In this document: positions 21,170 to 31,267 of the stretch, in pieces
How the letters are laid out: the number at the start of each line of letters is the position of its first letter
Position numbering within the stretch: position 1 is the first letter of the stretch
NCBI GenBank assembly: GCA_030427805.1
Contig: JAUICP010000004.1
Location: 248,001 to 312,000, forward strand
Origin: Bdellovibrionia bacterium
GTDB lineage: Bacteria; Bdellovibrionota; Bdellovibrionia; Bdellovibrionales; JAGQZY01
DNA: 64,000 nucleotides
Reading direction: 5' to 3'
The notes under the pieces: model-generated
What the model saw: the letters and a program-made list of their open reading frames with translations, nothing else
Databases searched by the model: none
What the model was told of the DNA's origin: nothing
Position numbers and translations under genes: made by a program

Positions 21170-21391
21170 ATGACCAAAAAATCATTCGATATCATCGTAC
21201 CTAAGGAGTACCCATCACAACAAGATGGGAAATCTGTTACCAAAACTGCATGGAACCGAGTTGGGAGAGCCTGGCCTTCAAAGTCTGGAGAATCAGTTAG
21301 CTTTGAACTCTATATGTTCCCAAACCAAAGGTACGTCATTCAGCTAACTGACAAGCGTGAAGATAATCAAAACGATAACGTGCCGTTTTAA
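21170..21391 (+). CDS. Small hypothetical protein of transfer operon
   Basis: Good RBS (AAAAGGAG) before ATG at 21170 within the listed 21119 ORF; co-directional with T4SS genes. Confidence 0.55.
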   Translation: MTKKSFDIIVPKEYPSQQDGKSVTKTAWNRVGRAWPSKSGESVSFELYMFPNQRYVIQLTDKREDNQNDNVPF

Positions 21392-21401
21392 GGGAGGATC
21401 T

Positions 21402-21671
21402 ATGAGGAAATATCTAGTTTTAACTATTTTAGTCTTAGCGATGCCGATGCTGGCCCATGCGTCTGTCGAGTCATCTCTTTTGGGGCTAAAGAATGTTCTA
21501 CTGGGGTCAATCCTACCAATATTTGCCGTATTGGGCTTAGGGTTTGCAGCATTTAGCTTTCTTACAGGAAATCCAAATGCAAAAAATCATCTAACTTATG
21601 CGGTTATTGGGTCAATTATTTGTTTCGGCGCCCAGAGTATTGTGGACCTCATCGAGAGGACGGTTCAATGA
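21402..21671 (+). CDS. VirB2/TrbC-like pilin
   Basis: Signal peptide plus two hydrophobic helices, RBS GGGAGG before ATG 21402; position upstream of VirB3/VirB4-like genes. Confidence 0.7.
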   Translation: MRKYLVLTILVLAMPMLAHASVESSLLGLKNVLLGSILPIFAVLGLGFAAFSFLTGNPNAKNHLTYAVIGSIICFGAQSIVDLIERTVQ

Positions 21672-21949
21672 AGAACTGTCCCACAAGCAATATGAATAAA
21701 TCCCAGCTCTGGGGATTTGAAGTTACACACATTGTAACTTCATTCGGACTCTTGGCAGCATCGAATGTATTTCTGAATATTTTTGGAGGACCACTCATAT
21801 TTTCATGGGTGGTGGGAATTGTAAGTCTAGTCCTACTACGAATCATTTCCCATGGTCAAAAAGATGGTCATCTTGAATTGCTCGGACGGTTTGTATTCGA
21901 GCCTCATATATTTCTTGGTCATAAGAACAGAACTGGGAGTGGTAAATGA
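21668..21949 (+). CDS. VirB3-like T4SS protein
   Basis: Short double-TM protein overlapping the start of the VirB4-like gene. Confidence 0.6.
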   Translation: MKNCPTSNMNKSQLWGFEVTHIVTSFGLLAASNVFLNIFGGPLIFSWVVGIVSLVLLRIISHGQKDGHLELLGRFVFEPHIFLGHKNRTGSGK

Positions 21950-24027
21950 GAAAATACTCACTGACTAAAAAACTTATTGGCACTCATTGGATGGAAGATG
22001 GTGTGCTTTCGTGCCCAGACAACAGCTATCTGAGAGCATTTACAATAGATCCAATATCCAGTGGGTTACTCGAAGAAAATTTCTCTGGACCAATGACGGA
22101 CAATTTCTTTTCAAAGTTAAGTGAACTTCTAACTCGGCTTCCAAACCTCTTTGAGGGGCAAGTCATTCTAAAGAGATCAAAGTTGACCAAAACGGAGGTT
22201 CCTGGCTTTGTGACAAAGCTATACTTCTTTGAGAAATCCCAAAAGCCAGAGAGTTACTCCCACATTGAAGCTGTTCTAAATGAGTTAAAGTCTGAGCCTT
22301 CCCCAATGACTAATGATGATTGGACCTCACTCCTAGAGGTGCTCTTCGGAAATTCAATTAGACTTGGTTCAGTTCCAGATGTCACTTGGGAAAAAAATCA
22401 TCTCTCAATTAAAGATGATACTGTTAGGGCACTTTCCCTAACAGAATTGCCACAAGTGACATGGAATGCCTGCCTCCAGCCCATTTTTGAATTCTCTGAG
22501 GAATTTGTATTATCCATGAAATTTAACATTCCTGATCGACAAAAAATAAGAAAGCAACTTGAAACCAAACGGAGAGTTAGCCACGCCCTATCAATTTCTT
22601 CCTCATTAGAAGTGAAAAATATTGAATCAAACTCTGTGCTTCATTCCTCTGAGGAGACTCTGGAACGAATTTTACTCAATAAGGAGACTCTCTTTGAAAT
22701 ATCTCTGGGATTGATCCTAAAAGATAGTGATGAAAAGACGTTGGCTGTCGCTAGAGATTTAGAGCGTGTCATTTCTGGCGTAGGAAATGCTGGTCTTTAT
22801 CTAGAAAATATTGGCACCATGCCCGTATTTAAAAGTCACTTGCCTGGAAACCCTAGTCTAGGAATTCGCAAGTTGCCTATGCTCTCCGATAATCTTTCTC
22901 AGGTCTTTCCGCTTTTCCATGAGTATTCAAGACAAAATGACCCATCTCATCTGAGTTTAAGATCTAGAACAGGAGAAGTTTCATATTTAAATCTTTTTTC
23001 GCAGGAAAACCTAAATTTTAATTCATTTATTTGCGGAGCATCTGGATCAGGTAAGAGCTTTCTGATGAATGCCATTTTAGCGTCTGCTATTTCTGACGAA
23101 GCTAATATACGCCTATGTATTTTTGATATCGGTGGGTCATACAGCGGAATTACCGAGGCTTATGGAGGAAAAAGCAAAACCCTCACGGTCGCAGAGGCGA
23201 ACTCACTTATAGCAACCTACATTCATACATTTCCAGTTACAATGGATGGATTCTTCAAACCATTTATTGAGACTCTCTGCGGTTCTGGGTCACACATAAC
23301 TCATTCTCATCGGGTAGCAATAGATGACTTACTAAAAGAATCAGAGGGGAAATGTCTAAGAATTGGCAACCTTATTAAATGTGCAAAGGAGCGCCCCGAA
23401 AGGTTTTATCATGACATTGCCCACTGGCTAAAGCCTCATGTAAGATACGATCACCTAAATCCTAGAAAAGATTTGATTGAGCTTATTAAAAGTCAGGTAA
23501 CGGCCTTCGACTTTAAGGAGCTGGATTCCGATCCAATTCTGCAAAAAACGTCAATTTTGCTTTTATCCGAATTACTCTGGAGAGATTTAGTCGATGGCAA
23601 ATACCCGCGCACACTTATTGTATTTGATGAAGTGTGGAGGTTTTTTGCACAAAGTAAATCATTTTTAGAAGAGATGTACCGAACATTGAGAAAATACAAA
23701 GCTGGTATTGTTTCAATCACACAAAACCTCTCAGATTACGGTGATGAGGCATTTGCAAAAATGCTTTTTACAAATAGTTTCACCAAAATATTTCTTCAAA
23801 ATGGTGCTGCCGCTGATTTTTTAAAAGAAACATTTGATTTGCCAGAGTCCGACATACAACGCGCTCTATCGGTAACATCAAAAAAGCCTCATTACTCTGA
23901 GTTCTTTACACTGACGCCAAACATGAGCCAGGTATTTCGACTCTATCCTACTAAAGAATTTTACGAACTCGCAAATACAGAAAACATAGCAAAGAAAAAT
24001 AAAAAGGAGAAAGAATGCGAAAATTAA
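21946..24027 (+). CDS. VirB4/TraC-like T4SS ATPase
   Basis: Walker A ICGASGSGKSFLMNA, Walker B TLIVFDEVWRFF, SITQNLSDYGD motif. Confidence 0.9.
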   Translation: MRKYSLTKKLIGTHWMEDGVLSCPDNSYLRAFTIDPISSGLLEENFSGPMTDNFFSKLSELLTRLPNLFEGQVILKRSKLTKTEVPGFVTKLYFFEKSQKPESYSHIEAVLNELKSEPSPMTNDDWTSLLEVLFGNSIRLGSVPDVTWEKNHLSIKDDTVRALSLTELPQVTWNACLQPIFEFSEEFVLSMKFNIPDRQKIRKQLETKRRVSHALSISSSLEVKNIESNSVLHSSEETLERILLNKETLFEISLGLILKDSDEKTLAVARDLERVISGVGNAGLYLENIGTMPVFKSHLPGNPSLGIRKLPMLSDNLSQVFPLFHEYSRQNDPSHLSLRSRTGEVSYLNLFSQENLNFNSFICGASGSGKSFLMNAILASAISDEANIRLCIFDIGGSYSGITEAYGGKSKTLTVAEANSLIATYIHTFPVTMDGFFKPFIETLCGSGSHITHSHRVAIDDLLKESEGKCLRIGNLIKCAKERPERFYHDIAHWLKPHVRYDHLNPRKDLIELIKSQVTAFDFKELDSDPILQKTSILLLSELLWRDLVDGKYPRTLIVFDEVWRFFAQSKSFLEEMYRTLRKYKAGIVSITQNLSDYGDEAFAKMLFTNSFTKIFLQNGAAADFLKETFDLPESDIQRALSVTSKKPHYSEFFTLTPNMSQVFRLYPTKEFYELANTENIAKKNKKEKECEN

Positions 24028-24686
24028 TTATTATTCCATTCCTACTACTCCCTTATCAAAAAAGTAAAGCAGATATGTGGGGTGCTGACCTACCCCTGCT
24101 TGCTGAAATCGTTTTTAATACCTTGCACACAATGTATGAGCTTCAAAAGCAAAGTCAGGCCATGGAGGATGAGCTAGCTGGCATTAAGAACAAGATTCAT
24201 CGGATTCAAACAATAGCTAACATTGTCCAGCCCAATACATGGGACAAATGGAAAGACCCTAATGAAGCTCTCAGAAGACTGAAGCTCATTTATTACACTA
24301 TGCCTAAAGAATATCGCAGTGAAAAATCAGACCTAATTGAATCAGAAATATCAAAAGCGATGAACGTCGCTTCAAGACTAAGTAGAGAAGCCAATACAAC
24401 TTTTAGGTCAGGGAAAGAATTAGAACGACGAGGGGCTGATGCTTCTCCAGGCGTTGCTCAAAAACTAACAGCTTCAGGTGTTGGAACCTTGGTGTCGCTT
24501 GAGGCTCAATCCCAAGTAATTCAAAGCCATATAACCAGTCTATTGTCCCAGATGCTAGCGAATGCCAATGAACAAGAAACACGCACAATTGTCTCTAGAG
24601 GGAAAAATCTCAAAGGAATTTCAAACAACCTTAATAATCGAGAAAGACCATTTTCAAAGATTGTACAAGCAAAGAGAGATATTTAA
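24015..24686 (+). CDS. VirB5/TrbJ-like T4SS protein
   Basis: Signal peptide, coiled-coil composition, VSLEAQSQVIQSHITSLLSQMLA; position between VirB4- and VirB6-like. Confidence 0.7.
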   Translation: MRKLIIIPFLLLPYQKSKADMWGADLPLLAEIVFNTLHTMYELQKQSQAMEDELAGIKNKIHRIQTIANIVQPNTWDKWKDPNEALRRLKLIYYTMPKEYRSEKSDLIESEISKAMNVASRLSREANTTFRSGKELERRGADASPGVAQKLTASGVGTLVSLEAQSQVIQSHITSLLSQMLANANEQETRTIVSRGKNLKGISNNLNNRERPFSKIVQAKRDI

Positions 24687-25606
24687 TGAGTCATGCGTTA
24701 CCTTCTGTAGAAGAATATGAAAAATTGATTCCTGTTGCGAGAGCTTTGTATGAACATACAAGTGCATTGAGCTGGCAAATGCTGCTCCCGATGTTTTTGG
24801 TCTCTATTGCCCTTGGCTACTCCGCTGATTTGGGCTTATCCGGTGTGGTTCTGACAAGAGTTAAAAAATTAGTTCTTGTTGCTCTTTTATTAGTTTCATT
24901 TCCAATGATGGCTGAGTTTTGTCAGGTATTAGGTATCGAGGTTGCCAGATCAATAGATGACATGACTGGAATCGACGCGGTTTTAGAGGCCGCCTCGAAA
25001 AGAGCTGATGAATACTCATTTGATTTAAAAGGGCTCCTAAACTTAGGAAGCGATTTTATCGTAGGTTCATTGGTGTTAGTCAGTTATTTGATTTTGGTTT
25101 TTGCCCGCTTCTTCTTGCTAGCATTCCAACACTTTTACTGGATGCTTCTAGTGGTACTTGGGCCATTTATGATTTTGGCCATGCTTTTTGATGCCACGAC
25201 AGGCATTACCAAGGGATTATTCAAAAATATGATTCAGGTTTCAGTCTGGCCAGTGATTTGGTCGGTCTTATCTGCGTTCTTGAAAGCACTTCCTTTTGCA
25301 TCCACATACGAAGTCGAAGGTGGACTAATTACAATAATCACGCTGAACATCATCATAGCTGTCGCTTTGCTTTTTTCCCCATTCATCGTGTCCCAATTGT
25401 GTGAGGGAGTTGACCTATCTGTTGGCAACACTCTTAGAAAGGGAGTGGTTCGTGCTCTGGCAGCAACAAACCCCAAAGGACTTGCTATTTCGGCAGTTAA
25501 TAAGGTGAGAACAGGAATGAAGGCGCAAACAGCAGCAAAATCTGCCGCAGGACAGGCAAAGAATAGATTCACAAAATATGCAAATCAAAGGAGGTATCGA
25601 AAATGA
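24686..25606 (+). CDS. VirB6/TrbL-like polytopic T4SS protein
   Basis: Multiple TM helices, position in T4SS operon, Arg/Lys-rich tail. Confidence 0.75.
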   Translation: MSHALPSVEEYEKLIPVARALYEHTSALSWQMLLPMFLVSIALGYSADLGLSGVVLTRVKKLVLVALLLVSFPMMAEFCQVLGIEVARSIDDMTGIDAVLEAASKRADEYSFDLKGLLNLGSDFIVGSLVLVSYLILVFARFFLLAFQHFYWMLLVVLGPFMILAMLFDATTGITKGLFKNMIQVSVWPVIWSVLSAFLKALPFASTYEVEGGLITIITLNIIIAVALLFSPFIVSQLCEGVDLSVGNTLRKGVVRALAATNPKGLAISAVNKVRTGMKAQTAAKSAAGQAKNRFTKYANQRRYRK

Positions 25607-26286
25607 TTGTGCTATTAAGTATTTTCCTCAGTACAGCAGCTTTGGCAAATAGTGTACCCACTACGCCTCTTCCGATTTCTTTAAAATTTGGATACAGTTC
25701 AGTTCTAGAGTTTGATGAAGTTCCTACTCAGGTAGTCCTAGGAGATCCCCGGAGCTTCCAAGTCGAGAAATTGAAGCACTCTATAGTAGTTCGGCCACTA
25801 GTCGACGAATACACGACCAATATGTTTGTGTATTTCCGAAAGCAAAATCCACGGCTTTTCATTTTAACTGTGAATTCAGATGTTGAGCCTACCTTATACA
25901 AAAAATTTGAATCTATGAAATTAATTGCGGAAAAAAAGATGAAAAAAGTAGCGAGACAAAAGAGGTACCAAAGGAAAACAACTATAAGAAATTCATATTT
26001 CGACAAAAACAAAGATTTTTTGACCGTTGAAATCGCAATGTCTGCTGACTCAAAGGCTTCAATAAAGCCATTATGGGAAAAGACAAGGCTCCGCTACAAG
26101 GCTGAACTCTTAAAGCCAGAAAAACTTTGGGCCGAAAGACAGATTGTTCAAAAGGATTCTCTCGTAAAAGCACGTTTTGTATTCAAAAGGCCTGATTTGC
26201 CAAGAAATCTAGCAAATACTGATCTCTTGATCCCCCTTGAGGGACATAAGACCCCCGTCAAACTTACCTTAAAGAAGGGAGGATAA
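25603..26286 (+). CDS. VirB9/TrbG-like T4SS protein
   Basis: Signal peptide; FGYSSVLEFDEVPTQVVLGDPRSFQVEKLKHSIVVRPLVDEYTTNMFVYF. Confidence 0.65.
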   Translation: MIVLLSIFLSTAALANSVPTTPLPISLKFGYSSVLEFDEVPTQVVLGDPRSFQVEKLKHSIVVRPLVDEYTTNMFVYFRKQNPRLFILTVNSDVEPTLYKKFESMKLIAEKKMKKVARQKRYQRKTTIRNSYFDKNKDFLTVEIAMSADSKASIKPLWEKTRLRYKAELLKPEKLWAERQIVQKDSLVKARFVFKRPDLPRNLANTDLLIPLEGHKTPVKLTLKKGG

Positions 26287-26287
26287 T

Positions 26288-27118
26288 TTGAAGAACCCGA
26301 ATGCACCTATTAATAGGATTAAATCTGCCTTGAAAGCCAGATGGTCAGAACCGGATCATCCAGCGGCAGAACCACGATTTCAAGCAATTCTTTTCGCCAA
26401 GGATATTCTGGTCTTTGTTTTTCTTCCTGCTTTAGCCGTATTGTTGGTGAAGTCGTGTGATGTACCTACGCCCGCGAATTCAATGAACAAGGCAGACTCA
26501 AAAAAAGTGCTTGTCGATAGTGACGATAAATCGATTGGTTCACAGATAATAGATTTTACAGGCAAGGTCAGTTCAAAATTTCCAAATTTACATCTGTCTA
26601 AGCGCGCTCCCGGTACGCTTGTAAAAGTAAGGCTACAGAATCAAGTGGAAACCTTTGGCAATGCTCCAGTCCACGCAGTTGTTGTAGACAACAGTCTTGG
26701 GAATAACATGAGGGGTGCCACACTCATCGGTGAAGCTTCACCTGAAGAGACATTCCAAAGAATAACTGTAACCTTTAATCTTATTCGCCCACCAGGAAAG
26801 CTAGGAGTCGCGTTACCTATTTCAGCAAGAGGCTTGAGTTTGAGTGGCACTTTGGGAGTAGACGCAAGGAAAAAAGAGGGCTTTTTTGCTCGTGCAGCGT
26901 TGGGATCTGCTCAGTCTGCCAGTGGAAAAGGTTTAAGTGGAAATTCAGATAAGGAGTCTCTAAAGGACGTTCTTTTGCAGGTATTTGCTTCTGGTTTAAT
27001 TAATGAAACAAATAAAACGGCAGGAATGGAGAACAATCGAGCCAATGTCTTGGTTTTGGATTCATCGTCAACTTTCTATGCCGAGTTAACTGACTTTTTT
27101 CCAGAGGATAGAAATTGA
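26288..27118 (+). CDS. VirB10/TrbI-like T4SS protein (TTG start)
   Basis: Single N-terminal TM, APGTLVKVRLQNQVETFGNAPVHAVVVDN, GVALPISARGLSLSGTLGVDAR; in-operon. Confidence 0.75.
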   Translation: MKNPNAPINRIKSALKARWSEPDHPAAEPRFQAILFAKDILVFVFLPALAVLLVKSCDVPTPANSMNKADSKKVLVDSDDKSIGSQIIDFTGKVSSKFPNLHLSKRAPGTLVKVRLQNQVETFGNAPVHAVVVDNSLGNNMRGATLIGEASPEETFQRITVTFNLIRPPGKLGVALPISARGLSLSGTLGVDARKKEGFFARAALGSAQSASGKGLSGNSDKESLKDVLLQVFASGLINETNKTAGMENNRANVLVLDSSSTFYAELTDFFPEDRN

Positions 27119-28623
27119 AGCAAGAACGTCCTTTAGACTTGGGTCTTATTTTTAGTCTTTCACTGTTAGTGGTTTATTTTGTTTTTGAATGGTGGAACTC
27201 ATTGAGTGAAATTGAAAAGGTATTCATGGGTGCCATTACTGTGTCGATCATTACCATCGGACTATCTATTTGGTATCAATATTTTAGCAAAGAGGGTCGA
27301 GAACGAAGAAAGAAAATTGAACTCATCAGGAGCCTTCCAGATAACCTCATAAATAAAACTCCAGACGCGGTTTATATGGGGGCTGATTACGAGCTAGGTG
27401 TAAAACTTTTTCTCCCCGACAAAATTCGCTCACGTCATGTTCATATTCTTGGTGCAACTGGATCTGGAAAAACAGAAAGCGTCATTTTAAATTTTATCAA
27501 GCAAGATATTAAACGAGGACTTGGGGCAGTTATCTTGGACGCTAAGGGAGATGCCTCTTTCCTCGATGAATTGAAAAGAGTGACGCCCGATGAGCGCCTT
27601 GTAGTGTTTGACTTATCAAACCCAGAAAGCTTGGGATACGACCCTCTCGCATCAGGGTCGCCGGTAGAATCAGCTCAAAGATTATTCTCATCACTTAACT
27701 GGAGTGAAGAATATTATAGATCAAAGGCAATTTCGGCATTATTGGCTATGTATGAATATCATTACAAACTTGAAGGGAGAAACCCGACACTTTTAGATTT
27801 AGATCATTATCTCCAATCACCAGAGGCCTATGCAGCGACTCGCATCTCCAAATCGAAAAAGAATGCGGTTGATTATAAAAAGGAATACCCAGATATCTTA
27901 GGATTAAAAGATCAAGTAAGCTCACTATCAAATGGCTATTTGTCCAAACTGCTTTCGCCAGATTCAAAGCAAACAATCAATATCGAAGATGCACGAAATG
28001 GGAAAGTTCTCTATTTTAGACTTCAAAGTCTGATGTCTCCAAACTTGGTGTGCATTGTTGGACGCCTAATCATCAATAATCTAAATTATTTGGCCGGAAC
28101 AGCCCACAGGAAAGAGTCACAAGCAACCGATGTCAAACTCATCCCAACCTATTTAGATGAGTTTGCTTCGTTTGCTTGTCCTGAGTTTGCTGATCTAATT
28201 TCAAAAGCTCGCTCGGCGGGTCTCGCACTTCATTTTTCTCATCAAAGTATTGGCGACCTAACAGAGGTTTCTAAAGGATTTCTCAATCGAATTACTGACA
28301 ACTCGGCTACCAAGATAGTCATGCGAATCAATGATCCAGACTCTGCCGAATATATGGCTCGTACCTTTGGAACGAAGATCATACAAAAAATTACTCAAAG
28401 GGTGACAAACTCAGAAGATATTGACTTGGCAAAAAGTGTTGGAGAAGGATCGACAAGAGAGGCGCATCAGTATCGTGCATCTCCTGACCTATTAAAGACA
28501 CTGCCCACTGGATCTGGAGCTGTTTTGATTGCTCATGGGCAGAAGACTGACTACGGCGCGTCATCCGTCTTTAAGATCCAATTCCCTAGATTAACCAGTG
28601 ATCAAAAAGAATCAAACAGTTAG
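27115..28623 (+). CDS. VirD4/TraD-like type IV coupling protein (TTG start)
   Basis: HVHILGATGSGKTESVILNFI Walker A, GAVILDAKGD, two N-terminal TMs, LIPTYLDEFASFACPEFADLISKARSAGLALHFSHQS. Confidence 0.9.
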   Translation: MKQERPLDLGLIFSLSLLVVYFVFEWWNSLSEIEKVFMGAITVSIITIGLSIWYQYFSKEGRERRKKIELIRSLPDNLINKTPDAVYMGADYELGVKLFLPDKIRSRHVHILGATGSGKTESVILNFIKQDIKRGLGAVILDAKGDASFLDELKRVTPDERLVVFDLSNPESLGYDPLASGSPVESAQRLFSSLNWSEEYYRSKAISALLAMYEYHYKLEGRNPTLLDLDHYLQSPEAYAATRISKSKKNAVDYKKEYPDILGLKDQVSSLSNGYLSKLLSPDSKQTINIEDARNGKVLYFRLQSLMSPNLVCIVGRLIINNLNYLAGTAHRKESQATDVKLIPTYLDEFASFACPEFADLISKARSAGLALHFSHQSIGDLTEVSKGFLNRITDNSATKIVMRINDPDSAEYMARTFGTKIIQKITQRVTNSEDIDLAKSVGEGSTREAHQYRASPDLLKTLPTGSGAVLIAHGQKTDYGASSVFKIQFPRLTSDQKESNS

Positions 28624-28642
28624 TATGTATTCTAATTAAAAG

Positions 28643-29203
28643 GTGGATATGGATTCAAATAGCCTAAAGCATCCTACGTCTAGCATAACCTGGTGGACCA
28701 ACGATGAGGAAAAGACATTTTTTAAAGCATTTGAGTACAACTATGAACTCAGCTTAGAAATTTATCCATACAGCAGGCGAGATGGCTTCATTTATTTCAT
28801 GATCGCAATCGAATGTTTTTTCAAGTACGCCTATGCCCTGGCGAGGTATGATGCATTTAACGAATTAAATTCGGTGTCATCCTCTATGAATTTTTTGGAA
28901 TATCAGAAAGTAAATGTCGATCAAAGAAAATCTGCTAATTTCGGTCACGATGTAGGCTTAATTTTGTCGACTTTGAGGAAAAGGTACAAAAACTTGAGCT
29001 GTAGAGAGGTGCAGGATTTCATGACCACTTTGCCCCCTGAGAAAACGACAACCTTTAATTCATTAAGCGCTATCTCATGGATGGCATTTAGATATCGGGA
29101 TGGAAATGACAGCGCTGTTGAAACCATTTGTGAGCAATATATTTCTGACTTAGAGGAAAAGTTCAATGAGATTTGGCTCACTCATTTTGGAGGCTTGGTA
29201 TGA
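28643..29203 (+). CDS. Hypothetical protein, first of a coupled pair
   Basis: Intact ORF with RBS; stop overlaps next start (ATGA). Confidence 0.55.
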   Translation: MDMDSNSLKHPTSSITWWTNDEEKTFFKAFEYNYELSLEIYPYSRRDGFIYFMIAIECFFKYAYALARYDAFNELNSVSSSMNFLEYQKVNVDQRKSANFGHDVGLILSTLRKRYKNLSCREVQDFMTTLPPEKTTTFNSLSAISWMAFRYRDGNDSAVETICEQYISDLEEKFNEIWLTHFGGLV

Positions 29204-29706
29204 AGCAATCACAGATAGATCAGCTCCATTTAAAGTTATCTAGGAAATTTACTGATTGTAGAGTCGTGTGGACAAATGCTGGCCTTTTGATTTCAGTGAT
29301 TGCCCCAAATATGACGGTCCAAGAAGCCAAGAAAAGTGTATTGGATCGGATTGGTGACGATCTCTTTTCGTTAAATGAAATTGTGTATAGATTGTTTGTG
29401 TACAATTCCTATGAGGACCAATTCAAAACGGAAGCGACTCTCTACGCTAGAGCATCAACCATAGAAAATGGAATGCATTCAAGTTACGCTACAATTGAAG
29501 ATGCGCACGTTTACATACGCGAATTAGACTTTGAATACCTAACTCTTATGGGAAAGCCACACTTCTTAATCGAAGCGATCAATGAAAATGATGAGTACGT
29601 GATGAGAGAAGGATTTAGCTACGGAGAGCTTTTTGTAATGGGCTTTGGATATAAAAACTGTACTGCAATTAAAAAGGAAAATTCTTGGTTCATTAAATTC
29701 GAATAA
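29200..29706 (+). CDS. Hypothetical protein, second of a coupled pair
   Basis: ATG 29200 overlaps upstream TGA at 29201-29203. Confidence 0.55.
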   Translation: MKQSQIDQLHLKLSRKFTDCRVVWTNAGLLISVIAPNMTVQEAKKSVLDRIGDDLFSLNEIVYRLFVYNSYEDQFKTEATLYARASTIENGMHSSYATIEDAHVYIRELDFEYLTLMGKPHFLIEAINENDEYVMREGFSYGELFVMGFGYKNCTAIKKENSWFIKFE

Positions 29707-29731
29707 AAAACAAAGATAAGGGAGGTGTTTT

Positions 29732-30073
29732 ATGCGAAACGCATATGCATTGTTATTATCTCCTTGTCTACTTTTCACAACTTCATGTTCTACTCTTAAC
29801 GAATCAATTCAGCTCGGCAGCACCATTGGTGCTGTCGGCGGGGCAGCTGCGACCAGCGTTGCCTATTCAGATGCAGGTGTTAAACCTGATTCTGATGTCA
29901 TTCTCACCGGCGCAGCCATAGGGCTGGCCGTGGGTGCAATTACTTCTTACATCACACACAAGGAGGTCGAACAGACTCGTCCTGTGTTGAATGATGATCC
30001 TCAGACTTACTTTGGAGATCTACCTCCAAACCCCTTCGTAATTCCCCAATCATCAAAGAAAGGAGGTAAATAG
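29732..30073 (+). CDS. Lipoprotein with glycine-zipper-like segment
   Basis: Lipobox-like TTSC; GSTIGAVGGAAATSVAY / GAAIGLAVGAITSYI; RBS GGGAGG. Confidence 0.65.
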   Translation: MRNAYALLLSPCLLFTTSCSTLNESIQLGSTIGAVGGAAATSVAYSDAGVKPDSDVILTGAAIGLAVGAITSYITHKEVEQTRPVLNDDPQTYFGDLPPNPFVIPQSSKKGGK

Positions 30074-30399
30074 TGAAAAAACGTCTTCAGGTAGTTTTAA
30101 ATAATGACTCTTGGGCTGAGGTGGAAAGGGTCACAAAACTGGCCAACGACGGATTTGAAAATGGCAATATCTCGTTCTCGGATGTTTTGAACGAGATGGC
30201 TCTAAGTTCAAATGTCGACGTAGAGAAGCTTCAGACGAAACACACCAACATCAGAAAGTCCCTCAGATTACTGGCCTCACAAAAAGACTTAGACATCGAT
30301 GCCGCAATCAAAAGCCTTCAGGCTCTGAAAAAGGTTAAAGGAGTGAGCAAGGTAAAGCCAATTAGAAGAATGGGAGATCAGATTGAATCAGGCAATTAA
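30073..30399 (+). CDS. Small protein preceding candidate relaxase (possible relaxosome accessory; GTG start)
   Basis: 108-aa charged protein, overlaps downstream candidate relaxase gene. Confidence 0.5.
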   Translation: MKKRLQVVLNNDSWAEVERVTKLANDGFENGNISFSDVLNEMALSSNVDVEKLQTKHTNIRKSLRLLASQKDLDIDAAIKSLQALKKVKGVSKVKPIRRMGDQIESGN

Positions 30400-31267
30400 A
30401 CCATATTCAAGGAAGCCAAAAGTTCTGGAACTTCTTTTCAACTATGGGCCTCTCTCAAGAAAAGCAATCGGTGAACTTTTAGCCCCCCCAATGTCAATTC
30501 GCCAAAGCAACAGATGTTTGCGACGATTAAAAAGCCAGGGTTTAGTTGTATCAAGTCAGAAAGTTCGGATGAGCCATGCTGAATTCTACTATCAACTTTC
30601 GTACAATCGAAGTGCAGTTGAGGACATATCAAAAGAATTAAACCTGAGCATTCGACCAGAACAGATTCCGACTTTTCGGGGACACGATGTTGAGCATTCT
30701 GTGGTTTGCGCATACTGGGGAGAATATTTTAAGCGACTTTTTCCTCACTGCAATGTGGTGAGAGATTTTCATTTAACCAAAGATATCGATAGCGCCTTAG
30801 GTCTCCTTGGAAGTTCTGATATCGACTTCTTTCCTGATTTAGTTGTGAAAATCGGCTCAAAAAAAGATACTGATGACCTGCTTTTTGCTGTTGAAGTTGA
30901 ACGAAGCCTGAAATCAAGAGGCCGAATCTTACAGAAGGTTTATAAATACGCTGCCGAATCTCTTTTTGACGGAGTCATATATCTTTGTCCGACTTATCGA
31001 CTGGTTGACATCATTGCTGACATTTATTCAGAAAATGTAAAATGTGATGCTCGACGGATAAGAAAGTATGGTGACAATTTTTTAGTGTTTGCACAGATCG
31101 ACTTGCCTGATTTTTCACTTGATCAAACTTTGATAACTTCAGGTGGAGAAAACATAAAACTCAGTCATTGGATACACAATCTTACTACTACTGAGTGGCA
31201 TAGTCGAACAGACAGAATGTTTGCAAATGGCCCCAGGTCTGGGGCCATGTTAGAAAATGCTCAATAA
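30383..31267 (+). CDS. Replic_Relax-like (replication-relaxation) protein, candidate relaxase
   Basis: N-terminal winged helix (RKPKVLELLFNYGPLSRKAIGELL...), C-terminal PD...LLFAVEVERSLKSRGRILQKVYKYA PD-(D/E)xK-like motif. Confidence 0.65.
   Translation: MNQAIKPYSRKPKVLELLFNYGPLSRKAIGELLAPPMSIRQSNRCLRRLKSQGLVVSSQKVRMSHAEFYYQLSYNRSAVEDISKELNLSIRPEQIPTFRGHDVEHSVVCAYWGEYFKRLFPHCNVVRDFHLTKDIDSALGLLGSSDIDFFPDLVVKIGSKKDTDDLLFAVEVERSLKSRGRILQKVYKYAAESLFDGVIYLCPTYRLVDIIADIYSENVKCDARRIRKYGDNFLVFAQIDLPDFSLDQTLITSGGENIKLSHWIHNLTTTEWHSRTDRMFANGPRSGAMLENAQ
31227..31248. repeat. Hairpin at end of candidate relaxase CDS
   Basis: Perfect ATGGCCCC-AGGTCT-GGGGCCAT inverted repeat. Confidence 0.8.
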
